A DNA stretch of 64,000 bases, taken from Apophysomyces variabilis. Taxonomy: Eukaryota > Mucoromycota > Mucoromycetes > Mucorales > Mucoraceae. The notes under the pieces were generated by a model. It was not told the DNA's origin, ran no database searches, and saw only the letters and a program-made list of their open reading frames with translations. Positions 1-12,303 of this stretch are shown piece after piece (the stretch's first letter is position 1; the number at the start of each line of letters is the position of its first letter). A program made the translations under genes and the position numbers. The stretch is taken from positions 186,001 to 250,000 of the forward strand of contig MZZL01000386.1 in NCBI GenBank assembly GCA_002749535.1, written 5' to 3'.

Positions 1-1486
1 CAATGACATCCGAGTCTTTGACAAACTGAACCACACCGGTACTATGGATCATATCACCCTCAATGACTTCGACGGTATCGCCTGGTTGGAAAAGTGAAGA
101 AGCTTGAGCGTTAGTGACGCTTTGAACTGACAGCATCGTCAAATCCGGCATTCGGTCGCCTTCTTCTGGGTTCAATTCTCCTCCACCAGCAAATTTAGCT
201 ACTTCATCCAGCGTAGGTGTTACATCTTCTATTTGAATGGTCGCGACTTTCATATATTTCTCCAGATATCCATCACGGAACTGATCCCCATTAAAAAGCC
301 AATAAGGTCCCTTCTTTTGCAGACTAGAAATATGCCGGCTTCCCAAACGTTCTGGGTTGAACAGTCTTTGTGGCGGTCGTACTGAGGCTCCCTTCTTTCT
401 TTTTCTGGTCGCATCATCTTCATCCGACTCCAGTTCCAATCGAGGTACGAGCTTAAGACGAACGTTGTCTTGAGAATCGGTGACTTCCAGAACCTGTGCA
501 AGATCACCCGCATACTTTCCACGCCTGACACGGACCCATCCACCCAACGGTATCTCTACATCTTTCCGTGGTATGTTGATAGAATCAATCATATCCTTAA
601 TAGGTACAAGCATAAGACTGGTATGATACACAAAAGGCACATTTGCTATCGCCTAGAAAGACACAATTAGATCGGTTGCCATGGCTCTTCCATGTTTTTA
701 CCTGCTGCACGTGTGCTTGACGTTTTGCTTCAATGTACACATATCCCTTCAAGGACTCTCTTGCAAAAGCGGAAAAGGTCTCAAGTGGATTATCGCTGTA
801 TTGCCGGTCAAAATAACGTTTCATCAAGCCGAAAATAATGTCTTTCTCTTTGCCAGGCTAAAATCCCAAACACATTTTTCAGCATCTATGCTTTTTTCAC
901 ATGTCTGCATAATTTTCCTACCTTGCATTTCACCATCCAAAGATTCGGATCATTCACACTAGGAAGAAGCAATTGCTGCGGAATTTCTTCCGATGTCTTG
1001 TACGCCTGCGTTTTCCGACCACCGTATTTCTGAGTATAGAAAGCAGCAACCTGCTCATCGTCCATGTCCTCAACCTCCCGTCTTCGGCGATCTAAATCCA
1101 AATGACGTCTCTGAATAGCAGTGGCTGAAGGGACTTCCTCCGATTCCTCAATGAAGCCATCTACAATTGCAAACATGTTAAATCCTGTCGCTTACATTGA
1201 AGGTTGATCGAATGTACCTTCTCGGGTGTAATCATCCTCTTCTTCTTCCTCTTCTTCATCATCGTCAACGACAGCCATTTCATCAATGAACGGATTGAAC
1301 TTGCGTTTTGTGGGCCGCTATTCCATCGATCCTTATTAGTGACTTATATAACAAAGCTTGCTTTATACCAATACGTACTGCATCATTTTCATCCTCATCC
1401 TCATCTTCGTAGTCTTCTTCCTCATCGTCATAAGGTTCTTCTTCTTCCGGCTCGTCGTCGACGTGGTTTGATCTCTTGCGTGCCAT
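1..1486 (-). CDS. SPT5: Transcription elongation factor SPT5 (C-terminal part lies outside the window)
   Basis: Spt5 pairs with Spt4 as DSIF and holds RNA polymerase II in a processive state in the nucleus. Proposed exons on the minus strand are 1379-1486, 1218-1317, 922-1184, 702-857 and <1-652, and all phases agree. The start at 1486 gives MARKRSNH; the open frame continues upstream only through a weaker position at 1528. Visible in order: a very acidic N-terminus split by intron 1, a second acidic tract, the NGN domain (QLLLPSVNDPNLWMVKCK is typical of Spt5), and a first KOW region (LGGWVRVRRGKYAGDLAQV) followed by LFNPERL. A second KOW-like segment (FQPGDTVEVIEGDM) sits at the window edge. 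The remaining KOW domains and C-terminal repeats are not in the window. Family assignment is secure; exon borders are by eye. Confidence 0.93.
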
Positions 1487-2741
1487 GTGAATGTGGGTTG
1501 GAGTGAAACGGGCACTTTTTTTCGACAAAAGCGAATTGCCCGTTTTTCAATGTTGTCGTCACTTCACTGAGCTCCAATAAGTAAATTTTTTGATCTCCGG
1601 AAGAATCGGTTGCCTATTTTGGTTACAAATAAGGCAGGATCAAAGAAAACGGACCAACTGGAAATAAGACATCTTGGGGAACCTTACGGGGTTTTCAGTT
1701 ATGCTTCTATCCGAAGCATATCTTAAGACTGTTTCCGAAAATTTTAAACCACTCCTTTCCTTGGTGAGGATAGTCATGAACCCGTCCACTTATAATGAAT
1801 GATAAAGCAGGTATATGTATTAAGAGAATACTAAAGGAGCAAGAGAAAAGGCCGGATATCACTGGAATCGCTCAGTTACTCATATAGCTATTTTCGATCC
1901 ATTAGGATTCGGACTATTGAGTATCAGAACGTTAGCGACGCTGTGCTGGAGGCCACACTTACAGTGAAAATAGATGATGAGAATGCGCCAGTTGCAAAGC
2001 TGGTGTTATGCAGTATTCAGATGAATGCAAGAATGTGGATAACGGTGCAAGGTTTAGCTTTCTTTTATTGTGGAGATAGCTAACACTTTCATAAATAACA
2101 TATGCAATACTGTGAATAAATGAGTCTTATTCCCGGCTTAGCATATTCGGATCAAATGACATACAAAAGAAGAGATAAAGAAGGTTTCACTATTCAAAAA
2201 CCATGAAGGGCTGCAAGGGCTGATCTGGTTGCTGATAATCTCTCAAATTTCCTGAATAGTAATGAGGCGATTATCCTTAACGTAATATTTATTTTCGAAA
2301 AGGGTCCATTGCCATTTTCATTCGATGCCTACTGCTTTTGGGAAGGGTTATGCAAATGTGAAACTTGGATAAATCTTCATCAATTTTGCCTCACAATGAC
2401 CGAATTATATAGGCAGCCGAAACAGGGTGTAATCTTTACTGCAGCCATCAACAGCCGAAAAAAAAAGCGAAAAGAGAATATCATATTATCTTTTTTGCAT
2501 GGAGAAACTTTAGATCGGTAACAGCATGAGGGCTGAAACAAAACATTGATTTGCTACATCTGGATGACTTTTATTTTTCTGACTTTATGTTGATGCTTGA
2601 AGGCTTCAATTTGATACTAATCATGACATAATATTTACCGCATCGTTTCAAGAGGGAGGTTGAAGGTATATAAAGTGTGCTCGATCAGCACTGCGGTGTG
2701 GAAGACATTTATCGTTCACCGATTTAAAGATTAAGAAAAAC
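1487..2741. other. Intergenic region between SPT5 and the OBAP gene
   Basis: About 1.25 kb between two divergently transcribed genes. I see only short open frames without splice context or family resemblance. The right end carries a TATA box for the OBAP gene. Confidence 0.6.
2667..2674 (+). promoter_or_regulatory. TATA box of the OBAP gene
   Basis: TATATAAA lies 68 bp before the ATG at 2742, in a region without other TATA-like tracts. Spacing is compatible with a short 5' leader. A strong TATA element is usually a sign of a regulated rather than constitutive gene (inference). Confidence 0.55.
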
Positions 2742-3558
2742 ATGGCAGACGTTCCAGGAGAACCACTTACTAGCCAGTCAAAGGCCGCTGCTGCTACCAC
2801 TGCAACCGTGCAACCCTTTGATCAATTAAGCGGCATTAAAGAGCACGTATGCGGCTTCCATTTCTATGCACACGATGCTACTCGTTTCGTGCATGCGCAT
2901 CATTTATGCTCGCACGTGAATGAGGATTTCCGACAGTGCGTTATTTACGACTCGGCTCGTGCCAATGCACGTCTTATCGGTATCGAGTATATTATTTCCG
3001 AGAAATTGTTCGCAGGTGGGTTCGCTTGGTTCACTAATGTCATCGAGTTCTTATACTGATCCCTACCCTGTCTGAAGCACTCGACGACGAAGAGAAGAAA
3101 TACTGGCACTCCCATGACTATGAAGTTCGTAGTGGTTTGCTTGCTGCGGTCCCACCGAAGCTTATGCCTGAGGCAGGTGTCAGACCTATCGAGAAGCAAG
3201 CCATGATGTCTTTACAGAAGACCTACGGAAAGACTTGGCATACATGGCAAGTTGATCGCCATGACTCGTTACCACTGGGTAAGGAAGTCTTGTCTATATA
3301 TTCAATTGTATCTAAATGGCGATCTTTCGTACAGGACCTGCTCAGCTTATGATGGCTATGACCGATGACTCGCAAATTGATCCAGCCATTGTCAAGAAAC
3401 GAGAGCAGGAAGAAGGTATCAATGTTGACGTGAAACGAGAAGAACGCAAGGATATGGAGCCCTACGCTCCTCTCCCAGGAGCAGATGCATGGACCGCCGG
3501 TCAAACAGTCCAAGTTGTACCAGAGAAAATGAATATCAAGCGTAGTGTTGCTGCCTAA
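2742..3558 (+). CDS. Oil-body-associated protein-like (DUF1264 / OBAP family)
   Basis: Exons 2742-3015, 3078-3278 and 3335-3558 give 232 residues. The pattern of DUF1264 is clear: GIKEHVCGFHFYAHDATR, then HHLCSHVNEDFRQCVIYDS, ARLIGIEYIISEKLF, EEKKYWHSHDYEV and a C-terminal half with GKTWHTWQVDRHDSLPLGPAQ. In plants this family associates with oil bodies and affects lipid storage; biochemical function is not established, and in fungi the role is unknown. Conserved His residues (HH, HSH) are all present. Both introns are short with clean GT/AG ends, and phases 1 and 1 rebuild Ala and Gly codons seen in the family. A consensus TATA box precedes the gene, so expression may be condition-dependent. 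The start is the first in-frame ATG after that TATA. Confidence 0.88.
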
Positions 3559-3955
3559 GCTGCCTTATTTGTCCTTTATAAAACGGATATAAGCTTTTTT
3601 GTAAATAGCTTGGCTTTCTGCCCCCTTAGCTTATAGTTCTCTATCAGTGCCTACTATGATGAATAAAATGAAAAGAAAGAAAACCAATCTTCGCTTTATT
3701 ATCGAAAACTCTTTTAACAAAATTGCTTGTAGACCGGTAACTGGCGTTTCCGCTTAAAAGCCACGAAACGTAGGCTTTCAGCTAGGTTCCCATACTGTAG
3801 TGGACAATGCCAGCTAAAGTTTGCTTCTGTCGGCTTTTGAAACTCGACAGGTCGGGGAGAACCTGCACACATGGATGTGACTTTCTTTTGGACCATTCAA
3901 AATAAGGGTGCTCGTGGCTCGTCTTTTTCGCAACTCGACAGAAAAGCACTCCACA

Positions 3956-4720
3956 ATGTTGCAGGGAACAGCCGCTGTTAGAAAGTTGCAACCCACATGG
4001 AGACCATTAATTGGTGCACTAAGACGTCAATCGACACAAACCACTGCACCTAAAGCACCTGAACCTAAGGAAGCGGAGAAGAAAGAACAAACTTCGGCAC
4101 GAACACCTCTCTCTGCTCGCCTTGGCGGCTCTGGACGTGGAAAACCCCTGGCCGCTGTGACCGATCCTTTTTCGCAATTTCTGAATGCTAAAACCAACGA
4201 AAAGCAACGTTCGAATAATGACCGCCCAAGACGACAACAAAACCGCCCACGAAAACAAGCAGCAGCACCAGCACCAGGACAATTTGAAGATGCCCCAGAA
4301 AAACGCAAGGAAGGTGATAATGCAGGACGTCGACAGCAACGTCCTCGGGACAACAAGAACAATAACATCAACCGACGCAATGAGAGATCACCTCGCCGTG
4401 AAGTTAAGACGCAGGCGCGAAGAGCGGTCACCTTTATTGACAAGGATATTGATTGGGCAGCACTACACACCACCATGAACGTCCATGAAGAAGCCTCTTT
4501 GGAAGGTCAAGAAGACAGCGAACAGCTTGTACGAGATATGCAGGGAGATTATGACCGATACGTCTCTGTGGCCGAAGGAGTCCAGTTGTCTGCATTGAGC
4601 AACGCCGAAGCCCTTGGTACTCTGGTCGGTAACAATGCTACGTATGATATTCAACAAAAGGCCACCTTCCTGGCAACGGTGTCGAGAGTGACCGGATCAT
4701 CCGCTCAGGCAAGAAAGTAA
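3956..4720 (+). CDS. Putative mitochondrial protein of unknown function, basic and low-complexity
   Basis: A single-exon frame of 254 residues. The first ATG in frame is at 3956; the frame also runs back to a GTG at 3908, which is unlikely to be used. The N-terminus (MLQGTAAVRKLQPTWRPL then LRRQST) is basic, lacks acidic residues and ends in an RRQS-T step, as in mitochondrial presequences. Residues about 85-165 are rich in Arg, Gln and Asn (RRQQNRPRKQ, NNNINRRNERS). The C-terminal third (from FIDKDIDWAALHTTMNVHEE) is more ordered and acidic. A mitochondrial ribosome or RNA-binding role would fit the composition, for example a fungal-specific small-subunit protein, but I recognise no family. 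The compact frame with a strong presequence makes it a real gene with good likelihood. Confidence 0.65.
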   Translation: MLQGTAAVRKLQPTWRPLIGALRRQSTQTTAPKAPEPKEAEKKEQTSARTPLSARLGGSGRGKPLAAVTDPFSQFLNAKTNEKQRSNNDRPRRQQNRPRKQAAAPAPGQFEDAPEKRKEGDNAGRRQQRPRDNKNNNINRRNERSPRREVKTQARRAVTFIDKDIDWAALHTTMNVHEEASLEGQEDSEQLVRDMQGDYDRYVSVAEGVQLSALSNAEALGTLVGNNATYDIQQKATFLATVSRVTGSSAQARK

Positions 4721-5201
4721 ATGGGAGCAAATTGAAAATGATCTAGAAGACGCTTGCTTTGTAAATCTAAAGATAGACTAAACACAAAAAGAAGAAAAAG
4801 AAAGAAGTTGCTCATGTTTGCTTTGCTATGAACCCTGCGTTTTACAAGTACAAGGTCTTTTGTGACAAACAATGATGGTTACGCTAGTTAAAATGAATCC
4901 ATCTAACGTTCCAGAAGTGAAAACGAATAAGAATAGTACTAGGTATCTTCTCCTATAGGGATTCGATGCGCATAATTGATGAGTAGGGGAAATGGTATTT
5001 GCTGCTTAAACGGATCCACACTGTAGCAACAACAAGGGACTTATTTTTCGGTGTAATAAAGTATGGCTGTATTTTAACATGGAGATATATACGAAACCAG
5101 GTGAAAATACAGTAAATAAAAAAATTATGTACGTTTGATTTCATTGCGAGGCTTTTTTTCATCTGCTATGTAACGTTTTGACTGGTATATATATAAGTTT
5201 C
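4721..5201. other. Intergenic region between convergent genes
   Basis: About 480 bp between the 3' ends of the mitochondrial-protein gene and MAD3. AT-rich, with likely 3' UTR and polyadenylation sequence for both genes (an AATAAA-like motif near 5054). No gene seen. Confidence 0.5.
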
Positions 5202-7044
5202 TTACTCTGATTGTGGTTTGTTATTATGTTCTACATCATCATCGTTTTCGTTTGATATTTTTGTACGCTTGATCTTGATTGCTCCAGGTATCCAGATACT
5301 GTCGCCATCTTCTTCATCTGTGCTATGTTCCTTCCTTTTATCGGGTTGGAACATTTCATTGACAATTTTCATTGCTGCGAGAGTCTCAGTAGTATACTGA
5401 GCCGTGGGCTGTGATTCTGGCTTATCTTGTTTCTGCTTGTATTTTTGAAAACGTTTAAGCAGTTCATCTTGCAGACATAAACAAAGGTGGTTAACATAGC
5501 CATTGTGATCAAACTCAGGTACCTTCTTCAGCAGGTTTGATCTGGTAGCGCTTTTGACTTGCCCGAAGTTCCTCGAAACTAACTTCAACTCCTGTACTGC
5601 CTTCGTCGCCTAATTGCTCCTTGATTGCCGCAATGTATTCAATCCGGCCTTTAGAATCAGTAGACTCTATGAACTTTGGCTTCATTTGTTCAAACCACGC
5701 CTTCGTAGCTGCTGAGTCCTGTGCAGTATTGTAACGTTGATAGAAAGCATAGCCCGAAACCATGTTCTGCGATGTTTCTACATTATTAAGCTGGCTCCCT
5801 TCAGCTTCCTAGTAAAACATAGTGAGCGAAACAAAAGAAAATGAATTCTCTTTTGCCTACGCACTTTATCACAATAGACTTTAAATCTTTCTATCTTCGG
5901 TGGCGCATAATTCCTCATTGGTAGTGTAGTTCCAGCAAATTTTGACACGACCGGCATGTTTTCTCGTCGTTTGCTCGGAAAAAGATTGAGTGTATCAGAA
6001 GAACGAGATGAAGGCTTTTCTGATGGTGGGGGTCGAATACTTGCGTATGGTTCCGTGGAAGGTGGGGTGTCGACAAAGACTGTGAAACCACCGCCTGTTG
6101 GTGGTGATCTTCGAGGTGAAGAATTTCCAAAAGGTCTTTGTGAGGTTGCGGAAGGATTGGATAATGATGAAGATGGTAATGATTGACTTTGGATGGCGTT
6201 GTAGACATGGGCAGGTACTGAAGGACTACTAGGTCCATCTAAACGATGTCCTAGCATTGTTCGTTGCCCGGTACGTTCCAGATTTTGTCTTTGTTCTCTA
6301 GAACGACTCACAGGTGTCATCGGCTGACCTAGCTTTCGTCGTTGTTCCATTCGGTTCATAAAGCGCTGCCGGTTACGTTCTAGCCGTTTCAATGGTTCTG
6401 CGTTATTCTGGATCCCGTAATCATATACTTGTTTTGCTTCCTCATATCTAAAAGCCATTAAAACTCGGTAAATCACCTCTTTTTCCCGCTATAAGCACTT
6501 ACTTTCCCCGTCGTTCGTAATAATCAGCATATTCTTCATAAAAACGTGCTAATTTCTGACCAATGCCTTTCTGCATTAACAGTAAATAGATCTCTTTAGG
6601 TTCTTCCACATGCTTAGCATATTGCATCCAGACATTTAAATAGCGTAGATCGGTTCTATATCGTTCCGAGTTCTCGAAACGCCTCGTCGCCTCGTGTAGC
6701 AGATTAACGAGGTTTGATTCTTCGTTATTGCCCTGGGGGTACATCTCCATTGTGAATCGAATATAGTTTACATACACAGAAAGTGGATCGTCATGATCGT
6801 CTATCGATTCAAGTTGGCTATCGAAGTTTTCGTGGCATCGCTGTAATGCCTTGTCGCGCTCTTGTTGGTCAGCAGAGAAAAGAGCGGCTAGGACAGTGGC
6901 TCGCCTTCCTTGCTTCAACGGCTGTATGTTTTCTTTATGGTTTTCGAACGAGTCAAAGCTAGGTATCAAATCGAGTAGTGATTGACGGTATTCCTCATTG
7001 TTGAGTAATTCTTCGTCGAGTCTATCTTCGTCCGTATTTGACAT
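5202..7044 (-). CDS. MAD3: Spindle assembly checkpoint protein Mad3 (BubR1-like, without kinase domain)
   Basis: Exons on the minus strand 6503-7044, 5865-6447, 5523-5808 and 5202-5467 give 558 residues with consistent phases. Mad3 joins Mad2, Bub3 and Cdc20 in the mitotic checkpoint complex that blocks APC/C until kinetochores attach. Visible: an N-terminal KEN box (HKENIQP, residues 37-39), the conserved Mad3/Bub1 homology region with TPR-like helices (about 60-195; DPLSVYVNYIRFTMEMYPQG, LRYLNVWMQYAKH, GIGQKLARFYEEYADYYE), a disordered Ser/Pro-rich middle, a short KVYCDKEAEGSQLNN segment typical of the family, and a Bub3-binding GLEBS-like motif (VSFEELRA). The chain ends soon after, with no C-terminal kinase domain, so it is Mad3 rather than Bub1. 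The ATG at 7044 is used; the frame extends upstream only to a TTG. It shares a 203-bp divergent promoter with VPS35. Confidence 0.9.
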
Positions 7045-7247
7045 GACAAGCAAAGGCGCGAATTACAGTATCAGCAGCCCGAATTTTCAACAGCTAAAAA
7101 TTTCTGACGTAGGAGGGGAAGCGACACGAACCTCGTGACACTCCTCTTGCTTAAATCCTTGTCATTCTTCTGATTCTTCAACTACTTTCTTCGTAAAAGT
7201 CTTCTTTCATACGTTAGGAAAAGGAACTGTAGAACTAAATCTCGAAC

Positions 7248-10200
7248 ATGAGTATGATACTCAACAGTCCAGCACCAGCGGAGGATCAGCCGAAGCTCCT
7301 GGATGAAATACTCAGTGTGGTCAAAGTCCAGGCGCATCAGATGAAAAAATGTCTTGTAAGCATGGACATAAAGACGTTGATAGCTTAAGAAAGAATAAAA
7401 GGTGAACATAGGCTCTGATACTGACAACGTTGTATTTTGACAGGATAACAATAAATTGATGGATGGGTTAAAGCACGCCTCCAATATGTTGGCAGAACTC
7501 CGTACCTCCGCCCTGATGCCGAAGAGCTATTACGAGCTTTGTATGCTATACATAGCTACAGATAAATCAAGGGAAAAGCACACACTCAACTTTCCATCAT
7601 AGACATGGCCATCTTTGATGCCTTGCGACACTTGACCATTTTTTTGACTGAGGCTCATTCGTCGGGTCGACACCACCTTGCCGACCTATACGAACTTGTT
7701 CAGTACGCAGGAAATATTGTTCCTAGGCTTTATTTAATGATTACAGTTGGCGCTGCCTACATGAGCATGCCCGATGCACCTGTACGCGAAATCATGCGTG
7801 ATATGATAGAGATGTCGCGAGGTGTACAGCACCCAATGCGAGGCTTGTTTCTGAGATATTATCTAAGCAGCAACACACGAGATAGTTTGCCAGTGGGTGA
7901 AAGCCCTGGGTGAGTCATCCATTGACATTATTACTTATGGCTGGCTGATGACATGACAGTCCTGAAGGCAATGTGCATGAATCAATCCACTTTATTCTCA
8001 CCAATTTTACCGAAATGAATAAGCTATGGGTTCGATTGCAACATCAGGGTCATACCCGCGATCGGGAAAAAAGAGAAGCCGAACGAAAAGAGCTTCGTAT
8101 TTTAGTTGGCACTAATCTTGTGAGATTAAGTCAACTAGAAGGCGTGGATCTCCGGGTGTACCAGTCGGTACGAAGAGTGCTTCACATTGACAATAGTGAC
8201 CTTATACCCTCATTTATGAACAGCTTATTTTACCTGGAATCTTGGATCAAATTGTGAGCTGTCGTGATGTCATTGCTCAGGAATACTTGATGGAGATTAT
8301 TACCCAAGTATGAAAGGGACAGAATACAAATATTAATGAACAATAACCGGAGGGCTAGGTATTTCCGGATGAATTCCATCTTCGAACACTTGAACCGTTC
8401 CTGTCAGCCACGGCTCAATTACATAGCAAAGTGAATGTGAAACAGATCATTATCGCACTCATTGATCGATTGGCTGCCTATGCAGCTCGTGAAGCCGAAG
8501 CTGAAGTGCCTCTACAAACCCGGAAATCAGAGGAAGAAGAGGCCCGTAAAGCAGCCATCGACAAGAAGAAAAGGATTCCTGAAAATTCCTCGGAAATTAA
8601 TGAATCTGATAGCACTAATGATGCAGAGAAAGGGGAATCGGTGGAAGGAGACGATGAAAAAGCAGAAGAGAACGCACAGAACAAGCCGGAAGATTCAGAA
8701 GATCAGAATGACGCCGACAACGTAACTCCAAGTCCGGAGACGAAACAGGAAGAGGAAAAAGCAAAAGAAGAAGAAGAAACCGTCAGAAAGGTTCGAGGTA
8801 TTCCTGAGGATGTCGAACTTTTTGTGGTATTCTGGGCGCAAATTGTAGAATTAGTCAAGGTACATCCGCTTGTCTTGTTTTCTTTGTTCCTTATTGTGTT
8901 TAGGCTCGCCCGGACCTTTCTATACAAGATCTGACGGCTCTCCTCGTCTCCCTTATTCACCTTTCATTGTCATGCTATCCCGACAAGCTTGAATACGTGG
9001 ATCAAATCCTTGCTTATGCCAAAGACAAGGTTGCCGAACATTCGAGCTCACCTGATCTTCATTCCAAGACCACAGAAGCTAATCTTCTTTCCTTGCTTCT
9101 TGCTCCTATCCAAGAATATACATCAGTTCTTACTCTGCTTGTGCTTACCAATTACCAGTCTCTTTTGGCGTTGCAGTCATATGGAACTCGTCGTGCAGTT
9201 GCTCAGGCGGTCATTTCCAGCATTGTGAAGAATGAAACAATTATCAGTACTCCAGAAGATGTGCAGTGTGTCCTTGATTTATGTGGTGTCATGCTGCGCG
9301 ATCAAAAGGATGCGCCAATGACAAGCATGGCTACTAGCCAAATGTATGGCCCTGGTCATGGACGAAAAGCGGCAGAAATATCCAGAATCGAGCAAGACGA
9401 ACTTGCAGAAGAGCAAGGATGCATAGCGAAACTTATCCACCTGTTCCGATCGAATGAAGAGGATACACAATTCTTGGTAGGCATTGGAGGACACATTTCT
9501 ATCCCATCTTATGCAGAGAGTAGCTACTTTCTACCGCAAGAAAACGGCTTAGTGAAGGTGGTGGTCGTATACAATACACTTTTCCTGCTCTCGTCATTTC
9601 AGCTGCTAAACTTGCTAGGAGATACAGTCATGTCGAGAATAAGGTATGCAGTCATGTTTCGTATGGAACACGGTAAGTGCTCATCATGCTATCGGTAGGA
9701 TGACGCTTGGGGCAAAAAGATAGCAACTCTCTTTCGATTTATGCATCAAGTGATATCTGCCTTGCATGACAAGTGTGAATGCTCTGAACTATGTCTCCGT
9801 CTCTTCTTGTTAGCCGCACAAAGTGCGGATGAATGCGGCTTTGAAGAGATGGCGTATGAATTCTTTGTTCAAGCTTTTACCATCTATGAGGAATTTATAT
9901 CCGAATCGCGTGCCCAGTTCCAGGCCATTACTGGCATCACGAGTGTACTTCAGCAGACTCGGATATTCTCTGCCGATAACTATGATACATTGATCACCAA
10001 AACAGCACTTCATAGTGCCAAACTTCTCAAAAAGCCTGATCAATGTCGTGCGGTGTACTTATCTTCACACCTGTGGTGGACAAATGACCGGGAAGGCGAA
10101 GGAGTGCCGTACCGAAGCGGAAAGCGAGTACTTGAATGTCTTCAAAAGGCATTAAAAATTGCTGACAGCTGTATGGATGCGGTAATGAGTGTGGAGTTGT

Positions 10201-10575
10201 TTGTAGAGATATTGAACAGATACATCTACTATTTTGAAAATGGCAATGAAGCGGTAAGTGACGGGAAAACAAGAAGGCACTTTTGTATGAATCCATTGGG
10301 CTAATGTATGCAATGACTTGCAGGTAACAGCCAAGTACCTTAATGGTTTGATCGACCTCATTAACAGCAACCTAAGCAATATGGAAAATCCAGATCAACA
10401 TCCACCTGCGTCCAGCTCCTCTTCCCTTGTGGAGCACACTGGACCTGCATCTGAGTATGTCATTAAATACTTCCACGCTACCATCAATCATTTGAGAACT
10501 CGTCAGGAAGCAGCGCAAATGGGAGATTGGCAGGGTCCAGATTATAGCGAAATTGATCTTGGCATTATAGCATGA
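7248..10575 (+). CDS. VPS35: Retromer core subunit VPS35
   Basis: Ten exons: 7248-7355, 7444-7540, 7603-7909, 7960-8167, 8224-8307, 8359-8859, 8904-9476, 9524-9643, 9699-10253 and 10324-10575, giving 934 residues. Vps35 is the alpha-solenoid backbone of retromer and recycles cargo from endosomes to the Golgi with Vps26 and Vps29. Strong family landmarks: N-terminal [33 protein letters not shown] (the Vps26-binding face), [38 protein letters not shown], and [14 protein letters not shown]. Exon 6 carries an insertion of about 80 residues that is almost purely Glu/Asp/Lys/Ser, in the middle of the solenoid; such linkers are variable in the family. The start ATG at 7248 follows an upstream region shared with MAD3. 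Confidence 0.95.
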
Positions 10576-11558
10576 AGTGATCTTATTGGAGAGAGATAGT
10601 TAGTTAGTATACCACACTTTCCAAAAATAAACTATCGTTTGCTTCTCTTCTACAGAATTCAATAGCTCGGAAAATGAAAGCAAAACCCTGACCTCTATAA
10701 AACACTTCCAGGGTCTGCAAGGCAGAATAATAACATATCAGATACTCCTAACTATCTATCACTTGAGGAAATCGACTTTTTTAATCTCAAAATTCGAGAT
10801 TCACTGCGAGGCATCAAAATGTCCTACCTGCGGAAAGATCAATGTGAATCAATATGACTTGTTAGTCTCATGTTCAGTTTTTGACTTTGATTTTTGGAAA
10901 TGTAGTAACCACATTTGTTTTATCAGTTGAGAAAAAAAAAGGAAAAGATAAATATTTGATATATATCGCATGTATTAAGAAAAGGGAAAGCTGTTATCTT
11001 TAAAGTTTATTTACGAATGGGCAAAGAAGAAATTAAGAATGTATTGCCCCACTGACTGGAAAGCAAGTGTCATGTCCCCAGCTCAACGAGAAGAGAACAA
11101 AACTCAGACAGAAGTGCAATGTTGCACAGACGACTAACGTGAAAAAGAGTAGATTTCCGTGACAACTGGAAATCCGAAACCATCGTTCGGTCGTGTTTGC
11201 CTCTTGCTTTCTTTGTCTCTAAAGTAGTTAGCCCTCCTCAGTTTCTGCAGGATGAAATGGACAGCACCTAAAACCTGATTCAGCCAATACTTACATAGCT
11301 GTCGTTTTTCTTTAAAGGAAAGGGGGTTAATCTCAGGGAAAGAAAACAAGTGATAAGTTTGGCAGCAATGACACTGCGACATCGTTGTACAAAAAATACG
11401 GGAAAAAGTAGAGGAGTGCAGATAACTTCTTACATGACTCAGAGATGTAAACCCTTTACAAGGCTCTATTTTCATACCACACATCATCCAAAGGAAAGAG
11501 AAAAAAAAATACGATGTTTACAAGTTCCTTCTTTTTCTTCACGCACGGGGTAATAAGT
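10576..11558. other. Intergenic region between convergent VPS35 and calmodulin
   Basis: About 980 bp between two 3' ends. AT-rich; the left part must hold the VPS35 3' UTR and the right part the calmodulin 3' UTR. Open frames here lack family resemblance and I see no gene. Confidence 0.5.

Positions 11559-12303
<745 letters not shown>

Noticed and set aside
3908..3955. Upstream extension of the mitochondrial-protein gene from a GTG
   Set aside because: The frame opens with GTG; the ATG at 3956 starts a good mitochondrial presequence.
5202..5588. Frame running through the last MAD3 intron
   Set aside because: It breaks family continuity; GTACCT ... CTGCAAG removal (5468-5522) joins KPAEE to DELLKRF in phase.
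9477..9700. Continuous frame through 9476 and beyond in VPS35
   Set aside because: It leaves the family sequence after DTQFL; removing an intron ending at 9523 restores [16 protein letters not shown].
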